64,000 bases of DNA, taken from the NCBI RefSeq assembly GCF_910596095.1, contig NC_056535.1, forward strand, positions 28,891,505 through 28,955,504, read 5' to 3'. This DNA is from Thunnus maccoyii (lineage: Eukaryota; Chordata; Actinopteri; Scombriformes; Scombridae). Positions within the stretch are counted from its first letter, which is position 1. Each line of letters opens with the position of its first letter. The notes beneath the pieces were generated by a model that was not told the origin of the DNA, did not search any database, and was given only the letters and a program-made list of their open reading frames with translations. Positions 10,128-21,300 of the stretch are shown in pieces. Both the position numbers and the translations under genes were made by a program.

Positions 10128-13100
10128 TCAGCTCCTGTGGGAGGATTTCAGCTTCCTGCGGGCGTCTTTGTGTTTCTTGCGGTACTCCTGTGGAAACAGA
10201 CATGAATCCCCGAATCAGTTCACATCTTCACTCAGTCTGAGGTTTAGATTACATTTGATCTACAGTAATGTAAATTTCTGTTGACACGTACAAAAAAAAG
10301 ACTTTTGTAGCTGGATTATTTGCAAATGTGTGAGTAAAGTTGAGACATTTCTCTAATCGTGCATGTGTATTTAAGATTTGTGAATGTGTGCAAATAATCT
10401 GTAAATGTGCATAAGATTCAGAAGAGAAGAATCTGCAAATATGTCCTCAGAAAACTAAGTGTAAATGTTATTAACTGGGGACACATGATGAGACTGTTTT
10501 TGATAATGTTCATGTGAAAAGTTCACGTACCTGTCTGAGCGCGCTCCTCATTTCCTCCCACTGCTCCCTCTGCTCCTCCAGCTGAGAGGAACGACAGAAC
10601 AACCTCGGACCCTCTGATGGAGGAAAGAGAAGGTTTAGACCACAAAGTAACAGTACAACATTTCAGAAAATCCTCTTGTTCTCTGAAATGTTGGTTTCAC
10701 CAGCTAAGACAGGAGCTAAGATAGTTAACAAACATATGGCTGCTTATTTTCTATATTTTTCCTATTGTCAACTAATCTCATGTTCAGAGCCAAACCAAAA
10801 ATGAATTGATCCTACTAACAAGTACTGTTTGTATCCAAAACCTGATATATCATATTCCTCTGTGTAGTAAAACTGCTACAGTAAACCACACCATTGCACT
10901 GGGTGACATGTTCTTTCGCCCCAAAGAGTTTTGGGTTGTGTTCGCTTGTTTAGAAACAGCTTCAAAGATTAATAACAACGATCATGTTTTGAGTCTCCGG
11001 GGAGAAGCTCCTGGTAAGGCAGACGCCACTGAGCATGAGCAAGAACGCTTTTCTGTTTACAGTGCGTCACTAGCTTGTTGTGCTACATATCACAAACTCT
11101 TGACTTTGTACTAAAGTTATGTACAGTGTAATGGCTCTACACATAAGATTTATTGACAATAATACAAATATAGAAAATCGCCAGCCATATCCTTTAAGAA
11201 AGAGAGGACTGGGATCGTAACTGTGGCTAGGAGAGAAGTAATATCTGTTTTTTTTTATATTCTCTACACTCACACACTCCGTCTTACCTGTCAATCTGCT
11301 GTCTTCAGGGTAGAAGAAGAAGAGCTCTTTCTTCGAGGGAGTCTCCTCTCTGTGAACAGTTGACACAGACATTCACACATTCAGGTGACTCTGGATTTGA
11401 ATTGAAATGGATTCTATAATAACTGGTCTACAGGTGAGCGTTAAGGCCTCAGTATACTTCAAACATTCATTCATTCATCTTTTATTTTTACAGGGTGGTC
11501 TCTCTGTAGGACGCACTCCTACAAGTGTTTTAACTTCTTGAAACAGACAATCGGACAATGACGCCTACTTTATGCAGTGATTGGCCAAATTTTGTTTGAA
11601 ATTCTTCACACAACTACATCTTTGAGGGGAGAAATCTTGACGGTTTTCATCTTGCCTTCTAGTGTGGACATTCAGAGCAGGTAGAAACTACAGCTTAAAT
11701 GATTAGTCGATCGACGGGAAATTAACCGGCAACTATTTTGATAATCATTTTTCAAGCAAAAATGCCAAATATTCACTGGTCCTAGCTTCTAAAATGTCAG
11801 GATTTGCTGCTTTTCTTTGTCATAAATGACACTTAATTGAATATATTTGGATATATTGTTGGATAAAACAAGGAATTTGACGACATCCATCTTGAGTTCT
11901 GGTTCATTTTCTTATTTTTCGGATAAAACAAGTAATCAAGAAAATAATCAACAGACTCATGAAAACAGTTGTTAGTTGCAGCTCCAGTAGAAACCCTTTC
12001 ACTCAAGACACAGTTGACAACATGTCAAAAACACAGAGGATCAACACTTGATTTTTCTCACTCTGTGGTTTTAGCGACAGTGCTGATTTTCTCCTCATGT
12101 TCCTCCTCCTCCTCCTCCTCTTCCTCTTCCTCCTCCGAGCTGCTGTCTTGTAAACGTGGGTCTTGTTGCCATGACACCTTTGGAGCCTGGATGCTCTCCA
12201 CCTTGTACTCTGCTGCTGCTGCTGGAGAAAGACAGAAAGATTTAAAACTGGGAACAAATCTTCCCTCTGAGACAGTCTGAGGTAATTATCTGAGGTTTAA
12301 CCTACCCGTCTCTGTACTTCCTGTCTCTGTGTCGTCTCCAAAGAAGGAGAATTTAAACCCGGACGACTCCTCTGTCTTTGCGCTGGTATCTGCTGAGAGG
12401 AGAGATGACAGAGGGATCTGCTCTTCTTCCTTCCCTCCTTGGTCCACTTCTTCCTCTTCCTCCTCTTGGTCCCAGCTCGTCTTCTCTTCTCCTCCAGCGA
12501 CGTCATCCTTCGTCTGACCGAACAGGGCCTTCAGGTCTCCGGACACGTCGTAGAAAATCTCCTTAGAAACGTCAGGGAGCTTCTGAGCCTCTTCCCTCTT
12601 CTTCCTCCTGGCCGACTTGCTGTGAAGACAACAGATCACATGATAGATTTACTGATGTACAGGTAGAGAGAGTAAGGTGGATGTGATTTAGTTTGAGTAC
12701 ATGTTGACTGGATTTTAGTGAGTTTCTATCCTACTAACAAGTATTGTCTGTGCACAAAGGCATATATTTCTTATTCCTCTGTGACGTAGACCTCCATTGT
12801 TGTCTAAAAACTAACAACAACACATAAATGAGTCACACATTTACATTAGGCGACATGTTCCTTCTTTACCAGGAACACACACACAAGTTTATTTTGAATC
12901 AATCCTACATACATCTGCTGCTGCTGGAAATATACACTAGAGCATCAAATGTGTATTAATCCACTGCTGAAAATAGTCCCCAACAAATGCACTGTTTCCT
13001 CCTGTTTGAGCAATATTTGCTTAAAACTACAGTGGCCAGCTTTTTAGGAAATTACTGAACCTTTTTTTTTTTTTTTTAAGAGGTCATATTATGCCCCTTT

Positions 13101-14702
13101 CCCAGTTTAATATTTTCATTTTTGTGGTCTATTTACAAATATTTGCATGTTTTTATGGTCAAAAAGCACCTAGTTACAGCTGTATGAGCCATGTATGAAG
13201 CCCCTCCGTCTCACTCAGCCTGAAACGGGCTGTTTTGTGTTTGCTCAATGCTCCTCTCTTCTGATTGGCTGACTGTTTTCTGAGTGACGCACGCCCAGGC
13301 CAACCCCAGGAAACGGACTGTAGCACACAGAGCGCAGAGGAGAGGAAGTAGAAACTAGCGCAACCATAAACGACAGCAAAACGCAGTAGAGACTCTCACA
13401 CTGAGCTGAAATGAAACGAGTGCACATTAATAAGGTAAATAACATAAATAAACTTTTTTTATTTTGTTCTTTCAGGAGGGGCGGGGGGTCCCGTTGGTAA
13501 TGGGAGGAATAAACGCTGAGCATATAGTTGTAACATCACAACCTTTCAGAAGTCCAAACGGCTCGTTTAAAGGTGCAGTTTCTGAATACAGGCTGTGTAT
13601 ATTTCTCCGTGGACAGAGCGTTTTGATATTTTCACAGTATTTGTAAAGCACATAGACCTGCTTTATAATAAAAAAAGCAATGAAAATCTCCCTTTCTACA
13701 ATATATCCCCTTTAAAAATGAGACTATGTATTTGTCTGCCATTTTTAAAGTTTTACATCTTCAGTAGGCCCTGCGGCAGACAGACAGGGTAAGGAAGGTT
13801 TTCAGTCTTATTCATGGGATTTGTTATTTTTATTTTTTATTATTATCTATTTGACAATAATAAAAGTATAGAATGTCAGCTTTATCACTGTGAATCGATC
13901 AACGATCGCTGATATTCTGTCTATCTGCTTCATAAGGTCAGTATTGATGCTGATACAGATCGGATCATTACTAGTTTCTGTGTTCGTACCTCTCCTTCTT
14001 GGTTTCGTCCGTTTTGGTCTCAAACGCAGCGTGTTCCTCTCTGCTTGGGTCGTAATGGAGCGCTGAGACGTCTCTGCAAACACACACATTATCACATTTT
14101 AATTTATTGATTTCTTCCCTTTTAATATCACATGTTGAAATACTGCGGTCCAGACTGTGTGTGTGTGAGGCTGACCTGAAGGTCTTGGCTTTGACGGCTG
14201 TCTTGCTGCTGCAGGTTTGTTGGCTGCTGCCGAGGACGCCCTGCAAGATGGACAGGTTCTTCTTCCTCTCCTCCTCAAGAGCCTCGTCCTCCTCGGTCAC
14301 GCTCGTCTTCCTCTCTGAATCAACAACAGTCGTTTTATTTATTCACCAGGAAGTGATGCTCACAGGTTTCACTTCAGTTTCACTTACTGTTTGTTGTTGT
14401 GCTGTATGTTTTTTGTCGGGGACTACAGATGCAAATTAGCTTCAAGCTAACTCTGGTGCAGTGCATCTTTAATGTTTCAAACTGCACACTCTCCCATTCA
14501 ATAAATAAATAAATCAACCTGATCAACAGCAGCTCACATTTCAGTAACATTATGTTTCTGTCAGCTAACTTCAGCGTTTCTCGGAAGGTAAAAAGCAACA
14601 TATTTATGTACTATAATTCATCTACAATTTGTATTATAAACATACCAGACCATTTCATCATCACCATCTTGACCTGCTTTTCTACAGACCATGACTAGAG
14701 CG

Positions 14703-14777
<75 letters not shown>

Positions 14778-15185
14778 ACACACAGCCTCACCTGACTCCT
14801 CCTCTTTGTCCTCATCCTCCTCCAGGAATCGAGAGTCCATCCGGAAACGGTCGTCTGTCCCGAAGCGAGACTGCAGCTCCATCAGCTGGACAATACACAA
14901 ACAAACAAACATCAGAGGCAGGCTTCAATCACAACAATTACAGCGATCAATAATACTTTCAATGTACATATGAGCATGTCAGTAAAGTGAACGTATCCTT
15001 TATTATGTAATTGTAACAGTTAGCATACAGTGCCGCACGGCGTGAACTCTTCTCACCTTCTGTCCTGCTCGACCTTCAAACTGAGGCCTGATGTCAAACC
15101 TGCTGTCATCCTCCTCTTCATCGCCATCCTCCTCATCCTCACTGTTGCCGAACAGCTGAGGGCCCGACGGCTTCAGACGCACCTG

Positions 15186-15225
<40 letters not shown>

Positions 15226-18200
15226 TAATTAACAGCAGATTCAGGATTTGATTTCTTGTCACTTTTATAAGAAGAGAAAACTGTTGTGAGGTCGCTGTGA
15301 TCAGTTAAAATCTTGTCTCTTCATGGCTAAATATTCACTTTAATAATAAATAAATATAGATATTTATATAAATTCTCAGGCAGATTCTGAGTGAACTAAA
15401 TATCATCTGATGTAGTTTTCTCTCAGATCTGTAATTCTTCACTCACCTTCTCTTTTGTTGGGCCGTTCTCATTGGCTGCTGCCTCATCATCTGTAGACTC
15501 GTCCTCTGATTGGCTGTCCTGGAACAGGGTCTTCTTTGACGTTGTGACCTCTGAGGGTGTCTGCTGCTTATCTTCATCATCATCTTCATCATCATCATCA
15601 TCAGAGCCAAAGACGATGTGTTTCCCTGCTCCTGCCGCCGGAGTGTCCTAATGGAGATTAATATTGTTATCAATGTTCTAATTATTATTGGTTTAGTTTC
15701 ATCCTTTCATAAAACAATGAACTCCCAGTCTTAACGAGGTCGGTGGGAGAGGAATTTTCCAACATGACGATGATCTCAAACACACTGCAAACATCACACA
15801 AGAGTTTTTAAAGAAGAAAAAAGTGAAAACTATAAACTGGCCAAGTATCTCCTCTGACCTGAATCCGACAGAAGTATTTTAAAGAGGAAAGTAGAGCAAC
15901 AAAACCCCCTCCAGCAAAGAGCAGCTGAAAAGAATCATCTATGAAGAACGACAGAACAATATCGAAAAATAAAAGAATGAAGGGTAGACTGACTTTTGTT
16001 GCTGTTTGTTCTTGAACATGGACTTTTCATTATAGTTTAATTAGTCAAACATTCTGTTTTTCAGGTGAATTGGCTTAATTCTTTTTTGTCTAAGAACAAC
16101 AGGATTTGTAATTAACATTTTTAATACGGAAATATTTCTTTATTCTTGATTTCAATTTTGAATTAATGTGGAGCATGTAGCAGCTAAAGAGCCGGATATT
16201 TTTCTCAGAAGTTAGCGGAGACCAAAAATGTGAACATTGGATTTATATTCATCATGTCAACACAGACTTGACTCCAAATGAGTGATAATCTTGCTCCTCA
16301 TCTGCTGGATGTGTAAACAGGCAACTGATTTCTAACAAGTTTGTCATATCAAACTTAAAAGCTGATGATAATGTCAATGTGACAAAAGGAAGAGTTAAAA
16401 GACGTCTAACCCAGAGCCGATCAATCACTGAAAACTTAATTTATCAGTTTTGTTTCCTACATTTCATTAAACTGTTTACAACGTCAGAATTACATCAGTT
16501 TAGTTAGTTTATAATATAGATTTCTTATGATTAAACATTGTAAAAGTCTAAAATGATTTTGTTGGAACAATCCAAACTCAACGTAAACCCTTGAGGCCAA
16601 ATATGAAACCTTAAACAGTGTTTTGAGAACTGGACAAACTGGGGAAAATGGTCTGAAGGTCTGATCTGATCCTCACACACTCTGAACCCACCAGGTTGGC
16701 CAGAGCTCCCTGGATGAGCTTCTTGTGTTCTTCAGCTTCTTTCTGTCTCTGCTGGACGGCAGCAAGCCTCCTCATGTTGGCCTTCCTCTGCCGCTCCTCT
16801 TCCTCCTTAGCCCCTAACACCACCCGAGGAGGAGCAGGCACCTTCTCCTCTTCATCCTCCTCCTCCTCCTCGCTGGAAGAGGACTCGCTGTCAAAAGCAG
16901 GGGGAGGTGCCGCTTTCACAGCATCTTTAGCAGAAGGAATCTCTTGCTCGTCCTCGTCTTCCTCACTGGAGGAGCTGGAGGATGAAGGTGAAGCCTTTGC
17001 TGCAGCTTTAGCTATAAGAACGCTCTGAGTGGCTTTTATCTTCTCCTCCTCTTCCTCATCCTCATCATCCTCCTCCTCCTCATCATCACTGCTAGAGGAG
17101 GAGCCAGTTTCAGCTTTCTCAGCATTTACTGGAACTTTAGTTGGAGCCTTTTTTAAAACTTTTGGAGTACCCACGCTCTTCACCAGCTCCTCCCTTTTCT
17201 CCTCTTCCTCCTCCTCCTCCTCCTCCTCCTCCTCCTCGTCTTCCTCACTGCTCTCTGACATCATCTTCTCCGTTTCTGTGTGTTTCTGTCCGCTCAGAGT
17301 CCTGCTGGTTTTGCTGTCTGTTGCTTTGTGATTCATCTGAGAAACTTCAGAGTCCAGCTTCTGTTTTTTAACCACACTTCCCTCCTCTTCCTCCTCTTTC
17401 TGTCTCTTCTGACACTCGTCTGTGTCTGATCCCTCATTCAGCGCTCTCGTCCCCTGGAAGGCCGGCAGCAGCGTCGCCGTGACGTCTTTTCTTTTCTTCT
17501 TTTTCTTCTTCCGTTCGTCTTCGCTGCTGTCCTCCTCCATGATGGCAGCGAGGATTTCTTCCGGCATAGTGCCTTTCTTGGGAGCAGGTCGTTCACCGGG
17601 GTTGGACATGAGGTTAGTTTCTTGTGCGCTGAGCATGCTGGGAGATGTAGTACCAGAGGTTTCCTGGGAAGCTTCAGCGAGCTTCTGTAGATCAGCCAGG
17701 GAGATCTCCAGACGGGTCACATTAGAAAACATGGCTTCATAATCTAAATCTGAATCTGAATCCGCTGATTCTAACTCCTCATCATCTTCATCATCATCAT
17801 CATCTGATTCATCATCATCATCCTCCTCATCACTATCTGATTCTGAGGAAGGGGGTTTTACAACAGGGAGGACTGTCATCTTCTTACTTTGGTTCTCAGA
17901 GCTGCTGCCTTGTTTCCCAGAATCCTCTCTGTGCTGTGAGGAGGAAGGTTTTCTGGAGGGGAGGTGTTCTTCAGCATCTGATGAATCGTACTTTTCCTCC
18001 TCTTCCTCTTGCTCACCAGCTTTATTTTTCTTCTTCGTCTTTCTCTTCCTGTCTGTGTTGTTTCCCGAGACGTCTTCTGCAGCGAGTTGAGTAAGTTTCT
18101 CCTGCGGTGGAGGTTTCCTGGAAGCGAATAATTCATCCGTGTCGGCAGAATCGTAGTCTTCATCGTCTTTATCATCTGGCCTACCTGGAAACCCAAAGAA

Positions 18201-18325
18201 AAAGGTGTTCTTGAATATTGTGTCACATTTTTTGTGAGTTTTTTCCAGGTCATTGGATGCATCCTGAACTTCAGGTGCTAAATTAACAAACCATCCTTAT
18301 TTATAATCTTAATAATAATAATAAC

Positions 18326-18389
<64 letters not shown>

Positions 18390-21300
18390 TAACATTTCCT
18401 TTAATTCTTTAAGAAAGTTTTGTTTTCTTATTCCATGATCTAAATTTGTTGTATTATCTTATTATTTTATTTTCATTATATGGTATTGAGTGGAAAGGAA
18501 ACACAAGCACAGAAGTGTTTCCTCTCCACTCAACTACGTAAAACAACTTCAAACAAAATAAAAAAAGTTGATCTTCACCATCAACGGCGTCTCGATTCTC
18601 CACGATAAAACTTTAACAAGCTACTGGGACTTAAAGAAGAAAGATGATACACAGAAATAAAGTGCCTGGAGATGAAAACATGTCTGTTACCTTTCTGCTG
18701 CTGACCGGAGAGTCCAGACTTCACCAAGTAGTCATGTCCGACCACTTCTAGGTTATCCTCCTCTGCTTCCTGCCACAGTGCACCATGGGAGCTCTGCTGA
18801 ACCGCCACCAGCCTGCGGATTTCCTCGTCTGAATCGTCGTCACTGTCAGCTACAAGTGCCCCTCTCCTCTGAGCCAGTCTGTGGTAGGTTGGAAGTTCAA
18901 ATCCGTTGGTGACCCGATGAGCCTCGGCGTTGTTGACAGATTCAATCTTCTCGAATCTGAGAGGAACACAGAGGAGACTGATGAGAGCAGAATAACACCA
19001 TGTAGATACCAGAAGTGGGATCAAAATGTAAATTTTAATACTCTGAGAATCCTGAAAAGCATTTAGAATGTCCAAAACCAGCAGAAATTACAGAAACCAT
19101 TAGGAACATTAGGGAATCCAATAAACGAGAAGAAACCCGAGAACTCCAGAAGGAAAATGAAAAGTCGGACATTTGAGAATCCTCGAAAAAAACTTGAAAA
19201 ATATGTAATCCTAGAAAACAGCAGGACTTCATAAAAGCCCAGTGCAAAGTTTTGGGATTTCCAAGATCCAGTAGGATGTTCAAAAAACATCAAGGAAACC
19301 AGTTAATACTTTTGGGAATTCTAACATTAAAACAAACTTTTGAGGGTCCCAGGAACCAACAGAAATCCTTAGATATCCCTAGAAATTCTAGATACGACTG
19401 GGAACATTTGGGAATCTCAGAAACTGGTAGGGAACCTTTGAGAATCTCATAAAATATGGAATCCCAAAAACCATCAGGGATGTTAGAAACCAGAAACAAT
19501 CTGGGAGGTTTAGGCATTGCAGAAAACAACAGGAACCTTTTAGAATTGCAGAAACAAACCAGTGGAACCTTTAGGTCAGACTGTAGAAAACAAAACACTG
19601 TTACCCGATTCTGCCGACAGCATTACGGGAGATGACCACGTCTGTCCGACTCTTCTTGGGTCTCGGTGGCTGATATGGGGGGAACTCGCCCCGCCTCTTC
19701 TTGCTGATGTCATCATCTCCTCCCGATACCTCCCAGGTGAGCTGGGTGACAGGTGTGGACTCGTCCTCGGTGGGCGGATTCAGCCTGCGGATGTTGTGGC
19801 TGTACTTGGACGGGTCGTACTTCAGAGTTCGAGCTTTGCTGCCTTTCCGACAACTGAGCTGCAGGACGGGGAGGACTCGTCCGAATTTACTGACCACCCA
19901 GTCCTGAAACCAGAGAGGAGGACAGTCAACACCTTCATCCCCACACATGGTGCTGTGCAGCAAATAAAGACGAATCAACTGACATTATGGCGCCCCCTTC
20001 AGGCTAATCAATAAACAATGTTGAAATTTGTGATGTTCAAATTTAACCAATGATTACTTATTATTGGTCAAGATTTAAAAGTCAACTTTGTGTTAAATTT
20101 CTATGTGATTATATCATTTTTTAAATTATTCTCATGGCATACATTTAGGTAAAAAAGGGAAAATTCTGGTTAAAATTCTGTAATCTATATTATGTGTTTC
20201 TTTAAGCCCATTTATCTTACAAACATAAAAACCAGTATCGATCAGGCTCTACTGGATCTGAAGTCCACACCGAACCAAGACGCTTCCCATCACACACATA
20301 AATGCACACAGACGTCCTGATAGAAACAGGAAGCAGTAGATGACTGGACCTTATGTCCTGGTATTTCGGTTCCCGGCACCGCAGCCTTCATGGTGAAGTC
20401 GTGTACACCAGCTTTGCTCAGGGAGTCCAGCATCTTCTGTCTCTTGTCCTCAGCTGCGGGCTGCTGGAGGCGCTGTTCTTCCGCCTCCTGCCGCTCCTCA
20501 GCAAGTCTGAAGACACAAACACAAACTCATCACACACTGGGATCAGGAAGAATCTATTAGCATAAGATTATCAGCAGGTGGTTTAGTGAGGTGGAATATT
20601 TTTCACTTAATAAATGGAGCTCTCTGCGCTGTTCTTTTCCCTCAATAATCACTGGAATCTGTTTGAATGTTAAGAATCAGGGACAAGCTACATCTGGAAA
20701 ACTACACATCTGTTTTGAAAACAGATGCACAGATGCTTACAGCTTACTTACACACCTGCAATCATTTTGTATGCTAATACAGAGGTTTAACAGTCTAAAC
20801 AGTCTGCTACTCAGACTCTTTATACCAGTAGGCAAAATCACAGACAGAAGTGAATTGGCAACTATTCTGACAATCTATTAATTGTTTGAATCATTTTATA
20901 AACAAAAACATCAACCATTCGCTGGTTGCAGCTTTCCCAATATGAGGATTTACTGCTTTTCTTTGTTTTGTATCATTGTAAACTGAACATCTGCAGGTTT
21001 TAGATTGTTGTTTAAATGTCTTACCAAAGACACTTAAAGACATTACCTTGGACTCTTTTCTGACACTTAACTGTCAAAACAGTTTATCAAGAAAATAACT
21101 GGCAGATTAATATATATTATTATATATTATAATAATCATAGACATTTTCGTGTCAATATTGGACTGTCCGAATACTTTCATGGTGAGGTGAACGTGTCTG
21201 TACCTGTGCAGGAAACTCTCCTTGGCTGTTTCAATCTGCAGAGTTCCTCCTTTCCATTTCGATTTGTTCAGCACCGTCATACCTGCAGAAGAAGAACACC

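Noticed and set aside
14618..14912. Cys/Val-rich open frames
   Set aside because: Translation of the CA/TG microsatellite; only the nol8 exon 14885-14792 in this interval is real.
17029..17331. Plus-strand poly-Ser open frame over the nol8 large exon
   Set aside because: It is the antisense of Glu/Asp codon runs in nol8; no splice sites or conserved domain.
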